DNA of 64,000 nucleotides, taken from contig JAGXGE010000032.1 of assembly GCA_024637015.1 (NCBI GenBank), positions 137,531-201,530 on the forward strand. Reading direction: 5' to 3'. The translations under genes were made by a program, and so were the position numbers. Positions 1 through 8,590 of the stretch are shown here, in pieces. The stretch is from Aequorivita sp. (GTDB lineage: Bacteria > Bacteroidota > Bacteroidia > Flavobacteriales > Flavobacteriaceae). A model generated the notes under the pieces. The model saw nothing but the letters and a program-made list of their open reading frames with translations. It was not told the origin of the DNA and searched no databases. Positions within the stretch are counted from its first letter, which is position 1; every line of letters begins with the position of its first letter.

Positions 1-141
1 ATTGCTTCCGTTTTTGTATTTCTTGAAGAAATTTTGCCTTTCACAGATATTATCCCAACGTTCACACTTATGTGGCTTTACACATTTGTCTGGAAAAAAC
101 AGCCCACACTTCGAACTATTGAAGTTCGAGTAAACGAATAA
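1..141 (+). CDS. C-terminal end of a membrane protein (partial)
   Basis: An open frame enters from the left edge and ends at TAA 139-141, giving the last 46 residues. It is absent from the ORF track because its start lies outside the window. The piece is hydrophobic (EEILPFTDIIPTFTLMWLY) and ends in a short basic and polar tail, so it is probably the final transmembrane segment of an inner-membrane protein. A terminator hairpin follows directly, which supports this being a real gene end. I do not recognise the family. Confidence 0.6.
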   Translation: MASVFVFLEEILPFTDIIPTFTLMWLYTFVWKKQPTLRTIEVRVNE

Positions 142-145
142 AAAA

Positions 146-161
146 AGCCCCGGTTGGGGCT
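146..161. terminator. bidirectional hairpin terminator
   Basis: AGCCCC-GGTT-GGGGCT with an A-run on the left and a T-rich stretch on the right. It sits between two convergent gene ends, the partial gene at 1-141 and the TonB receptor on the minus strand, and could serve both. Confidence 0.8.
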
Positions 162-167
162 ATTTTG

Positions 168-2381
168 TTAGATCTCTATTTTTAAGTTTACATTTATGCT
201 TCGCCCAATGTTTAAAATTCCGTCGGGTTTGAAACGCGAAAGGTGTGAAATATATTCTTTATTGGTAAGGTTAGTTCCATTCACCCCAAGTTTCAGTAAA
301 GCTTTTTGAAGTTGAAAACTACTTTCAACACCTGCGCTTAAAAGCGAATATCCACCAGTCCTTGTTTCAAAATTGCTCACATTTTTTTGATCGAGCGTGT
401 TTTCAAGTGTTATAAAAGCAAAACTCTTTTTTCTGGTTTTACCATCGTTCAATTCTACGCGAAAAGTGTTCCGAAGCGAGTTTGCAGGGATCAATGGTAA
501 ATAATTTTCGTTGCTCAATTTTCCAGTAACCGTTTCAAAACTGCTTTCCAAATGTAACCAATCCAAAGGATGGGGGTGAAGGTGAAACCCAAATTCGCCA
601 CCGTATAAAGCAGCATCGTTTTGGAGGTAATCATAAACTTGGGTATCGTCAATGGTCTCATTGGTGGGCGAAAGAAAAATATAATTATTCACGGCATTGT
701 AAAATCCGTTAGCGAAAAGTTCAACGTGTTCATTTCGATATTCAAAAGAAAGATCTGCTTGAAAATTTTGCTCGTTCGTTAATTCTGCATTTCCTTTTTC
801 ATATCTATTTGTGCCTTCGTGAATGCCATTGGAAGTAAGCTCAGCCAAATTGGGCGCTCTAAAACCGCTTGCCAAATTCACACGAGCGGAAAAATTTTCA
901 AATAAATCCATTTTTGCGCCTAAAGCTGCGGTAAAACTTGTAAAGGTTTTGCTCAACGCTGGAATAAAATCATTATCCAAAGGATTACGAGCTGCTTCAC
1001 TTTCAATTTTTCGTGAATCAAAGCGGATTCCAGCTTGCAAATCCACTTTTTCCAAATGGTAGTGAGAAGTTGCCAAAAGTCCAACGTCTGTTGTGTTTGC
1101 GTTTGGAATCAAGATTTCTTCACCTTCATTTTTGTTGTTTTGAAACATTCCCTGTAGACCTATTATGGTTTCAAATTTTCCAAGTTGAGGTAGGTTATAT
1201 TTTACATCGTAATTAAACGTGTTCAATTTTAAGCGAAGGGCAGCTATGGCTGGATCATCTTCAAACTCACGGCGATCGTTAAATAAATAACCGGCTTTCA
1301 CATCCAAACTTGAATTATTGAAAAACAAGGTATTGTCGAAACTTAATATGTGGTTATCAACTTCCTGAAACGGAACTTCCAAATTCTTTGAAAGCCTTTG
1401 TTTGCCTACTTCTTCGGCAATGCCAATGTTGGAACGGTTGTAATTATAACGAATCGTTGACTTGAATTTCGTTCCCAAATATTGCACTCCCGTCTTCAAA
1501 TCCTTTTCATTGAACCTGGAATTTGTCACACGGTAATCTGCTCCAGATTTATAATCACTAAAAGACGAATAGGCACCACGCGCCAAAAATTTCAATTTTT
1601 CACCGGAGGTTTTTATTCCCAAATTTGTTGAAGTTCCCAAAGTATTTGAAAAATAGGTGCTATTCAAATCGCCATGAGTTTCGCCAGAAATTGCGAATTT
1701 TTCTGGATTCAAATATAGTACCCCACCCAAGGCATCACTTCCATAGAGTAGGGAAGCAGGACCTTTTATCACTTCTACACTTTCAATACCAGCTTCATTA
1801 ATTCCTAAGCCGTGTTCATCGCCAAATTGTTGGTTTTCCAACCGCACGCCCTGTGTGTAAGTCAAAACCCTATTAGAGCTTAAACCACGGATAACGGGCT
1901 TGCCAATGCCAGTTCCGGTGGTAATCAGGTCTACACCTGCAATGTTTTTAATTCCATCCGCCAGAGTGACGGCACCAGAGGAATTGAGATCTTCTGTAGA
2001 AACACGTTCCACTTTCATCACGTTGTCACTCTGTAGTTTGTGGAAAGGAGTGGAAATAATTACTTCTTCCATCTCTACTGCGCTTTCTTCCAATTGAATG
2101 TCTTCTGTAACAGTTTGATTGTTCGAAAAATTAATTTTTTCCGAAATGGTGGCATATCCTAAAGATGAAAAAATCACATTGTAATTTCCATCGGGAATAT
2201 TATTTAATATATAATTTCCGTCAAAATCCGCAACAGTACCTTTTTCTAACTGTGGAATGTAGATAGTTGCCGAGACAGGTTCATTTTTTTCTTTCGAAGT
2301 TATTTTTCCGATTAAGGAATTTTGTGCGCTCGCAGCAGTATATAACAAAAATACTATAAGCAAGCATAGAATATTTTTCAT
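168..2381 (-). CDS. TonB-dependent receptor, probable metal-type
   Basis: Outer-membrane active transporter of 737 residues. Residues 1-19 form a signal peptide ending AASA. Residues 21-97 resemble the carboxypeptidase-regulatory-like repeat common on Bacteroidota receptors. The plug domain follows at about 105-225, with the signature SVEVIKGPASLLYGSDALGG, and the rest is beta-barrel. No SusD-like partner lies next to it, which argues against a glycan-uptake pair. The gene directly upstream on the same strand, 37 bases away, encodes a small His/Cys-rich exported protein. From this pairing I infer a metal-related substrate such as zinc or copper. The substrate cannot be proven from sequence. 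Receptor identity is certain and specificity is a guess. Confidence 0.92.
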   Translation of the reverse strand: MKNILCLLIVFLLYTAASAQNSLIGKITSKEKNEPVSATIYIPQLEKGTVADFDGNYILNNIPDGNYNVIFSSLGYATISEKINFSNNQTVTEDIQLEESAVEMEEVIISTPFHKLQSDNVMKVERVSTEDLNSSGAVTLADGIKNIAGVDLITTGTGIGKPVIRGLSSNRVLTYTQGVRLENQQFGDEHGLGINEAGIESVEVIKGPASLLYGSDALGGVLYLNPEKFAISGETHGDLNSTYFSNTLGTSTNLGIKTSGEKLKFLARGAYSSFSDYKSGADYRVTNSRFNEKDLKTGVQYLGTKFKSTIRYNYNRSNIGIAEEVGKQRLSKNLEVPFQEVDNHILSFDNTLFFNNSSLDVKAGYLFNDRREFEDDPAIAALRLKLNTFNYDVKYNLPQLGKFETIIGLQGMFQNNKNEGEEILIPNANTTDVGLLATSHYHLEKVDLQAGIRFDSRKIESEAARNPLDNDFIPALSKTFTSFTAALGAKMDLFENFSARVNLASGFRAPNLAELTSNGIHEGTNRYEKGNAELTNEQNFQADLSFEYRNEHVELFANGFYNAVNNYIFLSPTNETIDDTQVYDYLQNDAALYGGEFGFHLHPHPLDWLHLESSFETVTGKLSNENYLPLIPANSLRNTFRVELNDGKTRKKSFAFITLENTLDQKNVSNFETRTGGYSLLSAGVESSFQLQKALLKLGVNGTNLTNKEYISHLSRFKPDGILNIGRSINVNLKIEI

Positions 2382-2418
2382 GCTTTCTTGATTTTAAAAA
2401 TTAATTTTTTTTAAAAGA

Positions 2419-2760
2419 TTATGTTAGAAAATCAAGAAATAGAGGAGGCCCTCTTAAAAAATAGTGTGTGGGGTTTAGATGGAATTCTGGCAATAAATAA
2501 ACAGTTTCCGTTTTTTGAAAACCATTCAGTACTGAAAACTCAGGAAGTTCCTGAGGAGTAAAATTAAAAATTGAGAAGTGAAAATCACAAATGGAACAAT
2601 CCAATTGTTTTTCGTGGATATGTGTAGAAAATTCAGTACAGGCCTTGTGTTGGTGGCCTTCAAACGTATGCGTGAATTTAACGGCAGTAGGAAATAGTAA
2701 AGAGAACGAAAAAATCGTTACAGAAAAAACTCTTATTATTTCCTTTTTAAAAAGGTTCAT
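2419..2760 (-). CDS. small His/Cys-rich exported protein upstream of the receptor
   Basis: 113 residues. A hydrophobic N-terminal segment at about residues 10-28 looks like a signal peptide or anchor. A cluster follows with several potential metal ligands: HTFEGHQHKACTEF, then HIHEKQLDCSICDFHF. The spacing of His and Cys suggests metal binding, but no named domain is recognisable. It overlaps the preceding gene (2757-3056) by 4 bases and lies just before the TonB receptor, so the genes are probably cotranscribed. I infer a metal-capture or sensing role linked to the receptor. Confidence 0.75.
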   Translation of the reverse strand: MNLFKKEIIRVFSVTIFSFSLLFPTAVKFTHTFEGHQHKACTEFSTHIHEKQLDCSICDFHFSIFNFTPQELPEFSVLNGFQKTETVYLLPEFHLNPTHYFLRGPPLFLDFLT

Positions 2761-3056
2761 TTTTTTATAAACCGCAAGCCCATACCTCGGAGCATTTTTT
2801 TTTCAAATTTCCAAAAAAACCTAAACTCTCCATACACCCAGCCGTAAAAAACTAACAATAATTGATAAATAGGGAAAATTATTAAAATTCGGAAAGGCCA
2901 GTAAATATACCAACCCATTACTTTTTTTATTTCGAAAAACTCAGTTAGTGGAGCTGCAAGTTTTGCGGCCGAACTTCCTGTAATGGCAAAAACCAAAAAT
3001 ACTATAAAAAGTTGGCCGTTGGATTGTATGTTCCAGCGTTTTTTTAGTTTTTTCAA
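2757..3056 (-). CDS. small membrane protein (DUF6787-like)
   Basis: 99 residues with two hydrophobic segments (about 15-35 and 48-72) between basic ends. The pattern MGWYIYWPFRILIIFPIYQ is familiar from a small Bacteroidota family that I believe is catalogued as DUF6787. Function is unknown. Its start overlaps the stop of the lipoprotein gene upstream by 4 bases and its stop overlaps the next gene by 4 bases, so translation is probably coupled in an operon ending with the TonB receptor. Confidence 0.7.
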   Translation of the reverse strand: MKKLKKRWNIQSNGQLFIVFLVFAITGSSAAKLAAPLTEFFEIKKVMGWYIYWPFRILIIFPIYQLLLVFYGWVYGEFRFFWKFEKKMLRGMGLRFIKK

Positions 3057-3472
3057 TTTCTTCCGCCAATAAATTTTTGATTGTACTTATCCTGAAAATA
3101 GACAAAATAGTTGTAGAGTAAATAATTTACTTCATACCCATAATCAACTGCAGGATCATAATTTATTTGTTCGGTGTATAAATTTCTGGAATATCGAGCA
3201 GGTTGCAGCACACGGTTGTTATATTCTGAAACAAACAAGCGGTTTTTAGATTCTAAGAGTGATTGGCCATAAAATCCGCGCGGTGGTTGTGAAATGAGCC
3301 AAGGTTCAAAACCAGGTTCAATTATAAGTATTTCGTATTCTAGGCTATCATTTGCAATGCGGACGGTATCATTTTTAATTGTTTCCGAAGAAGAACCATT
3401 CATTGTGCTATTGCCAGTTCCACAACTGTAAATGAAAATCGAAAGAGCTAATATGATTAAAAAGTTTTTCAT
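3053..3472 (-). CDS. DUF6146-like lipoprotein
   Basis: I start the gene at the internal ATG at 3472 rather than the ORF-track start at 3532. MKNFLIILALSIFIYSCGTG is then a clean lipoprotein signal with its Cys at residue 17, which gives 139 residues. The body carries IIEPGFEPWLISQPPRGFYGQS and INYDPAVDYGYEVNYLLYNY, which I associate with the Bacteroidota family DUF6146. It is a membrane-anchored envelope protein of unknown function, first in the apparent operon leading to the TonB receptor. Confidence 0.8.
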   Translation of the reverse strand: MKNFLIILALSIFIYSCGTGNSTMNGSSSETIKNDTVRIANDSLEYEILIIEPGFEPWLISQPPRGFYGQSLLESKNRLFVSEYNNRVLQPARYSRNLYTEQINYDPAVDYGYEVNYLLYNYFVYFQDKYNQKFIGGRN

Positions 3473-3592
3473 AGAAATTATTTTCACAAAGTTAAGCAAT
3501 GTAGGGTTAAGCTGAGGATATTTAACTTTCATTTAAAAAACTACAATCCCTAACTGATTAAGGAATGTAGTTTTTTAAATTGTATAATAGTA

Positions 3593-4227
3593 TTATTTTC
3601 CAAAGAGACCACCCAATAGGCCTCCAAGACCACTTTTTTCTGGTTGCTACCACCCAGAACCATCCCTGCAATATCGTCAATAACGCTTTCGTCATTATTT
3701 ACGTCCAAGATAGATTCAACAAGTGATTGTTGCTGCGGTTGCTTGCCATCACTGTCCATAAAGCCTCCCCGCTAATCTCCAATACCAGATTCTGAATTTA
3801 CGCTTTGCTCTTGTTTTCCGAAATAACCCAACAAAATAGGCGCTGCAACTTGTAAAATTTGCATAACGCTATTAGTGTCCAAGCCAGATTTTTTTGAAAG
3901 AGCCTGTACGGCATTATTTTGTGACCCTCCTAGAACGTGTCCTAAAATTCCAAGACCGTCTTGTTTTACATCTTCGTTTACCTCACCACCCAAAAGACCG
4001 CTTAAATTATCTAAAATACTACAGTCGTGTTTATTGTTTAAAGCATTCATCAAGTTAGTAGCCCCATCATCACTACTTGCATTACGTTTCATAGCACCTA
4101 AAAGAATTGGCATTGCCATTGCTACAACCGAAGCAGTTTTGTCTGCTGGTTGTTTCGTTTCTTGGCTGATGCCACCAATAATTTATTTTCCCAGGTCGCT
4201 GTTTAATAGATATACAATTCCTGATAT
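3593..4227 (-). pseudogene. broken DUF937 family gene (start lost, two stops, one frameshift)
   Basis: The intact family reads roughly MSGILDLLNSDLGK, then glycine-rich repeats ending in GGLLGGLFGK. Here the minus strand reads ATA-TCA-GGA (start ATG changed to ATA at 4225-4227), SGIVYLLNSDLGK, then TAA (4183-4185) followed in frame by IIGGISQETKQPADKTASVVAMAMPILL. The middle part is ORF 3772-4119, ending GIGD-TAG (3772-3774). The same frame continues as SDGKQPQQQSLVESILD (ORF 3550-3759). Near 3635-3645 one base is missing in an A-run. The shifted frame gives KKSGLGGLLGGLFGK and TAA at 3593-3595. Four separate lesions make this a decaying gene. The middle ORF could still be translated from its own ATG at 4119. 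Confidence 0.85.
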
Positions 4228-4299
4228 TTGTTTTCTTGATTAAAATTAAGATTCTAAATTAGTGAATAGTGTATACATTAAAAACAGAAAACAATTTGA

Positions 4300-5253
4300 T
4301 TATTTGTGCAAAATTGATATGATCTGTTTTGCGAGCTCTGTACCAATTCTGTCCTGTGCTTCCTCTGTTGCGGCGCCAATGTGTGGCGTTAGTGAAATTT
4401 TTTCGTTCATAAGAACTTTTATAGAAGGAGTAGGTTCGTTTTCAAAGACATCAAGCGCGGCAAAGGAAACTTTACCGTCCTCAATAGCCTCTAATAGTGC
4501 TTTTTCGTTAAGAATTCCACCACGAGCAGCATTGACGACTCCCACACCGTCTTTCATTTTCGATATCTCTTCTTTGTCTATTAAATATCCAGATTGGGAA
4601 GGTACATGCAAACTTATAAAATCACTGTGTTTGATTAATTGATCTACCGGTTCAGTCTTTATTTTTAAAGTAACTTTTTGTCCATCGTAAAAATCAAGTG
4701 TAATATCTGCTTCTCCTACGTAATTATCACTTGCAATCACTTTCATGCCACAACCCAAAGCTATTTTTGCAACTTCGCGACCTATCCTTCCGAAACCAAC
4801 AATACCCAAAGTCTTTCCTCGGAGTTCGCGGCCTCCTCCATAATTTTTCTTTAAATCCTTAAACTTAGTGTCGCCATCTAAGGGCATATTTCTGTTGGAA
4901 TCGTGCAGAAAACGAACGCCTCCAAATAAGTGTGCAAAAACCAATTCTGCAACAGAAGCAGAGGAAGCTGCGGGCGTATTTATAACTTCAATTCCTTTTT
5001 CGCGAGCGTATTCCACATCAATGTTGTCCATTCCAACGCCACCACGACCTATGATTTTCAGCGAAGGGCAATTGTCAATGATATCTTTTCTGACCTTAGT
5101 GGCGCTGCGCACCAAAAGGACTTCAATTTTATGTTCGTTGATATAATTTTGAAGTTGTTCCTGCGCTACTTGCACTGTTAATACTTCAAATCCTGCTTTT
5201 TCCAAAGCAGTGATTCCACTTTTTGAAATTCCGTCGTTCGCTAGTACTTTCAT
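4300..5253 (-). CDS. serA: D-3-phosphoglycerate dehydrogenase
   Basis: 317 residues, NAD-dependent, first step of serine synthesis (3-phosphoglycerate to 3-phosphohydroxypyruvate). The Rossmann motif LGIVGFGRIG lies at about residues 149-158. The catalytic Arg is in NAARGG, the Glu in FENEP and the His in TPHIG. This is the short form without a C-terminal ACT regulatory domain, common in Bacteroidota. It follows serC after 32 bases on the same strand, so serC-serA form an operon. Other D-2-hydroxyacid dehydrogenases share these motifs, but the serC neighbour settles the assignment. Confidence 0.93.
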   Translation of the reverse strand: MKVLANDGISKSGITALEKAGFEVLTVQVAQEQLQNYINEHKIEVLLVRSATKVRKDIIDNCPSLKIIGRGGVGMDNIDVEYAREKGIEVINTPAASSASVAELVFAHLFGGVRFLHDSNRNMPLDGDTKFKDLKKNYGGGRELRGKTLGIVGFGRIGREVAKIALGCGMKVIASDNYVGEADITLDFYDGQKVTLKIKTEPVDQLIKHSDFISLHVPSQSGYLIDKEEISKMKDGVGVVNAARGGILNEKALLEAIEDGKVSFAALDVFENEPTPSIKVLMNEKISLTPHIGAATEEAQDRIGTELAKQIISILHK

Positions 5254-5285
5254 TTAAAAATTTTACTGGGTTATTAATTATTTCT

Positions 5286-6353
5286 TTATGCGCCTTTTTC
5301 TAATGCTTCCATAACATCTACCAATACTTGCACACTTTCAAGTGGTAGTGCATTGTACATAGAAGCACGGTAGCCACCGACACTTCTGTGCCCGTTTAAA
5401 CCGGTTATTCCAGCTTGTTTTAGGTGATCGTCAAAGGTTGCCTTTAACTCATCATTTCTTAAATTGAAAGTGGCATTCATTTTTGAACGGTCTTCTTTTT
5501 TGGCTACAAAGCCTTCAAACAAAGGATTTCGGTCTATTTCGTTATATATAAGCTCTGCTTTTTGATTGTTGATTTTTTCAATTACTGCAATGCCTCCCAA
5601 ATCTTTCAGCCATTGAAGGGTCAACATAGAAACATACACTGGAAAAACTGCTGGTGTATTGAACATACTTTCCTTATCAATATGAACTTTATAATTCAGC
5701 ATAGAAGGAATAACACGTGAAACTTTACCCAAAACATCTTCTTTTATAACAACCAATGTTGTTCCTGCTGGACCCATATTTTTTTGCGCCCCAGCATATA
5801 TCAAACTGAATTTTGAAAAATCGAGCTGTCTTGAAAATATATCGCTGCTCATATCGCAAACCAGCGGTACTTCTGTTTCGGGAAAACTTTGGATTTGGGT
5901 GCCAAAAATGGTGTTATTACTGGTGCAGTGAAAGTAATCTGCATCTTTTGGGACCGTATAATTTTTAGGAATAAAGTTGAAGTTTTCACTTTTTGAAGTG
6001 GCTACTTCAACAACCTTACCAAACAACTTGGCTTCCTTAATGGCTTTGTCGCTCCAAGTTCCTGTGTTTAAATAGGCTGCTTTCTTTTCCAAAAGATTAT
6101 AGGCAACCATTAAAAATTCAAGGCTTGCACCACCCTGCAGAAACAAGGCTTGGTATCCTTTGTTCTGAAGCCCCAAATGCTCTAAGGCAAGATTACGGGC
6201 GTTGTCCATTACTTCCACAAAATCTTTACCCCTATGGGAGACTTCAATTAGTGAAAGGTTTGAATTGTTGAAATTTAAAACTGCTTCAGCAGATTTTTGT
6301 AATACAGTTTGCGGCAAAATGCAGGGTCCTGCACTAAAATTGTGTTTTTTCAT
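5286..6353 (-). CDS. serC: phosphoserine aminotransferase
   Basis: 355 residues, PLP-dependent class V aminotransferase converting 3-phosphohydroxypyruvate and glutamate to phosphoserine. It starts MKKHNFSAGPCILP, typical of SerC. The PLP lysine is K191 in YAGAQKNMGPAG, and the C-terminus carries GHRSVGGYRASMYNAL. It is first in the serC-serA operon. A near-consensus promoter box, CATCTTTG (minus strand of 6374-6381), lies about 20 bases upstream. The enzyme can also act in vitamin B6 synthesis. Confidence 0.95.
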   Translation of the reverse strand: MKKHNFSAGPCILPQTVLQKSAEAVLNFNNSNLSLIEVSHRGKDFVEVMDNARNLALEHLGLQNKGYQALFLQGGASLEFLMVAYNLLEKKAAYLNTGTWSDKAIKEAKLFGKVVEVATSKSENFNFIPKNYTVPKDADYFHCTSNNTIFGTQIQSFPETEVPLVCDMSSDIFSRQLDFSKFSLIYAGAQKNMGPAGTTLVVIKEDVLGKVSRVIPSMLNYKVHIDKESMFNTPAVFPVYVSMLTLQWLKDLGGIAVIEKINNQKAELIYNEIDRNPLFEGFVAKKEDRSKMNATFNLRNDELKATFDDHLKQAGITGLNGHRSVGGYRASMYNALPLESVQVLVDVMEALEKGA

Positions 6354-6422
6354 TTTGATGAAAATTTATAGTGCAAAGATGTGAATTATGCCACTAAAAA
6401 TATGGGAATTATGAATATTTTA

Positions 6423-7457
6423 TCATTGAAGTTTCAACAGGAAATCAACCGTATCTATGCCATCAGCATAATCCCAAAAAGCTGGAGTTTGAGCTTTTCC
6501 AAAAGGGATTTCATTTGGTAAACCTGCGGTTGAAACTATGCATTGAATATTTTCTGACTGTGTTTCTAGTTCTTTTTTTAAATTATCTAATGATGAATAT
6601 TTTTCATAAAAGACCACAGAAATAGGAGAGGAGAAGCCTGCGTCTTCTTTCAGTAACATAAATTCATTGTCCAATAGCGGAAAGCTATCCATTAAATAAA
6701 CCGCTTTGTTATAATCGTAATTATTGATGTATTTGTGGTTGTGAATAATTTCTTTCCAACTGAACATAGCTTTAAAAAATGGTTCGAAATCATAATTTTC
6801 AGGAATGTACAATTTTGAAATATTGCGGCAACCAAGACCGAAATAGCGGAAAATGTCATCAGCGAGCATTTTCAAATCTTCTTCGGTTTCTTTTCCATTT
6901 AAAACGGCAACCGAGTTTCTGTTTTTTCGGATAATGTTCGGATATTTCTCGAAGTAATATTCAAAATATCGCGAAGTATTATTGCTTCCTGTTGCGATAA
7001 CTGCATCAAAATTCTCCAGTTTTCCTTCAGTAAATTCAATGTAGTTTTTAAATTCCGGCTCCACTGAAATTAAATATTCAGCAAGAAAAGGAAGAAGGGT
7101 TTTATCATTTGAGGAAAGTTTTGCCAAGACTTTGTTACCCGTAATCAAAACAGAAAGAAAGTCGTGAAACCCAACTAGGGGGATGTTTCCCGCCATTATG
7201 ATTGCAACTGTTTTCGGTTCGGTTTCTTCAACTTTATAATTTGAAACCCATTGCTGAAGATTCGCTTCCGAAAGGGCTTCGCTCCAACTGTTTAATGCAA
7301 ATTTTATATTTTCTTGTGTGAACCATCCGTTTTCTGCTTCTGCTTTTCTCAAAACAGATTCAAATTTATTTTCAGTTTCTCCTGAAGCTTCTGGATCAAT
7401 TTCTCCAAGAAATTTTCCTAAACTGACAAAAGCGTTAATTCTTTGATTTAATTGCAT
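6423..7457 (-). CDS. acyl-CoA reductase, LuxC-like
   Basis: The ORF track starts at 7487 (354 residues). I prefer the internal ATG at 7457 (344 residues, MQLNQRINAFVSLGKFLG), because the promoter box for this strand ends at 7498 and would leave almost no leader for the upstream ATG. The protein has an aldehyde-dehydrogenase-like fold: VAIIMAGNIPLVGFHDFL, AVIATGSNNTSRYFEYYF and the probable catalytic Cys in GLGCRNISKLYIP. The family reduces acyl-CoA to aldehyde with NADPH. It is divergent from a ferredoxin gene, an arrangement I recall as common in Flavobacteriaceae. The physiological substrate is unknown. Confidence 0.82.
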   Translation of the reverse strand: MQLNQRINAFVSLGKFLGEIDPEASGETENKFESVLRKAEAENGWFTQENIKFALNSWSEALSEANLQQWVSNYKVEETEPKTVAIIMAGNIPLVGFHDFLSVLITGNKVLAKLSSNDKTLLPFLAEYLISVEPEFKNYIEFTEGKLENFDAVIATGSNNTSRYFEYYFEKYPNIIRKNRNSVAVLNGKETEEDLKMLADDIFRYFGLGCRNISKLYIPENYDFEPFFKAMFSWKEIIHNHKYINNYDYNKAVYLMDSFPLLDNEFMLLKEDAGFSSPISVVFYEKYSSLDNLKKELETQSENIQCIVSTAGLPNEIPFGKAQTPAFWDYADGIDTVDFLLKLQ

Positions 7458-7487
7458 ACTTAGTTTGGAGTTGCGATTGTTAGGCAT

Positions 7488-7505
7488 TAAATTTGCGCAA
7501 AGTTA
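7488..7505. promoter_or_regulatory. symmetric divergent double promoter
   Basis: TAAATTTGCGCAAAGTTA carries a Bacteroidota -7 box on each strand: TAAATTTG (7488-7495) reading right toward the ferredoxin, and TAACTTTG (7505-7498) reading left toward the acyl-CoA reductase. They are joined by a shared GC step. Outside the two variable positions the element is a perfect inverted repeat, so the two directions cannot be occupied independently. Confidence 0.75.
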
Positions 7506-7520
7506 GAAAAAGTATATCCC

Positions 7521-7871
7521 ATGGCAATTATTATAACGGACGAATGTATAAACTGTGGTGCCTGTGAGCCTGAGTGCCCAAACACCGCAATCTATGAAGG
7601 AGCTGATGATTGGCGCTATGCCGATGGAACAGATTTAGATGGAAAAGTTGTACTGCCAAACGGAAAAGCGGTTGATGCAAACGAAGCACAGGAACCTGTT
7701 AGCGATGAAATTTATTTTATTGTGCCCGATAAATGCACCGAATGCAAAGGTTTTCATGATGAACCGCAATGTGCGGCTGTTTGCCCAGTGGATTGCTGTG
7801 TTCCAGATGAGGACCATGTGGAAACGGAAGAAGAGTTATTGGGCAAGCAAGCATTTATGCACAAAGATTAA
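7521..7871 (+). CDS. Alvin-type 2[4Fe-4S] ferredoxin
   Basis: 116 residues. The first cluster motif is C9-I-N-C12-G-A-C15-x3-C19-P. The second is C-x2-C-x8-C-x3-C-P ([18 protein letters not shown]), with the insertion and C-terminal extension of Allochromatium-type low-potential ferredoxins. The spacer between the motifs is about 50 residues, longer than in classical ferredoxins. It is a cytoplasmic electron carrier whose partner is unknown. It is divergent from an acyl-CoA reductase over a shared promoter, so the two may be coregulated. A strong terminator follows. Confidence 0.92.
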   Translation: MAIIITDECINCGACEPECPNTAIYEGADDWRYADGTDLDGKVVLPNGKAVDANEAQEPVSDEIYFIVPDKCTECKGFHDEPQCAAVCPVDCCVPDEDHVETEEELLGKQAFMHKD

Positions 7872-7890
7872 TTTTTTTAAAAAAAATTAA

Positions 7891-7928
7891 AAACCCGCCC
7901 CTCAAAATTTATTTTGAGGGGCGGGTTT
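7891..7928. terminator. strong bidirectional terminator
   Basis: AAACCCGCCCCTCAAAAT and its perfect complement around a two-base centre form an 18-base-pair stem between the convergent ferredoxin and the secreted-protein gene at 7959. Confidence 0.92.
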
Positions 7929-7958
7929 CTTGTAAAGACTATATTTTAAAGCATATAC

Positions 7959-8486
7959 TTATTGCTTTTTCATAGTATCTTTATTAATCTCTAGTTTATA
8001 GATATTGGAAAAGATTGCATCTTTTTCTGCGTCATAATGTTCTACAACAAAGTTACCTTGGGCATTAAAATATCCAAAAGAAGAAGTTCCATCTTTTGCT
8101 AAAATATAATAACCTTCTTGCGAAGTTGGCTTGATAATGGCGTATTCCTCTTGTGTAGCGTTGTCTTTAACCGTCATTAGCCTATATCCAACTTCGTCTT
8201 TTTGGCTAATAAACTTAAAACGGTTGCCTTCGTAACCATAATTTACATCGCTACTTACTTTCATAGGCTCCATTACCATTGTTTGATTTGTTTGGTTGGC
8301 ATCGCGGTCAGCCAGCGTAATCACTTGTTTCTCCGTCTTGGTTACCGCTTTTGTGGAAACATCCGTTCCTTTTTCGCTTTTCACTGCGGTTTTGGTTAAC
8401 ACGGTTTCCTGTTTTTCATTTTTATTTTCCTGCGCAATACCAGTAGTAAATGCTGCTAATGCTAAAATTATCAATACTTTTTTCAT
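7959..8486 (-). CDS. secreted protein, paralogue A
   Basis: 175 residues with signal peptide MKKVLIILALAAFTTGIAQ. After it comes a Thr/Lys-rich stretch (about 20-60). A globular part follows with GYYILAKDGTSSFGYFNAQGNFVVEHYD. The next gene (8639-9175) is a clear paralogue with nearly the same signal peptide and the same GYY-KDG-S-GYFN-GNFVVE core, so this is a tandem duplication. No known domain is recognised. It is periplasmic or surface-associated. A TAACTTTG promoter box lies 27 bases upstream. Confidence 0.75.
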   Translation of the reverse strand: MKKVLIILALAAFTTGIAQENKNEKQETVLTKTAVKSEKGTDVSTKAVTKTEKQVITLADRDANQTNQTMVMEPMKVSSDVNYGYEGNRFKFISQKDEVGYRLMTVKDNATQEEYAIIKPTSQEGYYILAKDGTSSFGYFNAQGNFVVEHYDAEKDAIFSNIYKLEINKDTMKKQ

Positions 8487-8512
8487 AATTGGTTATAATT
8501 TTATAATTCTTT

Positions 8513-8520
8513 CAAAGTTA
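8513..8520 (-). promoter_or_regulatory. -7 promoter box for the 7959-8486 gene
   Basis: The minus strand reads TAACTTTG, matching TAnnTTTG, 27 bases before the ATG. A palindrome ACACGTGT lies just upstream at 8527-8534 and could be an operator. No clear -33 TTG is seen. Confidence 0.5.
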
Positions 8521-8590
8521 AAATTTACACGTGTTAAAATGTTATAAATCTTTGGTAATCATTTCCCAAATTACTTATTGACATTCAAAA

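Noticed and set aside
3875-4243. 122-residue plus-strand ORF opposite the DUF937 remnant
   Set aside because: Mirror of the broken gene; no signal peptide, domain or promoter.
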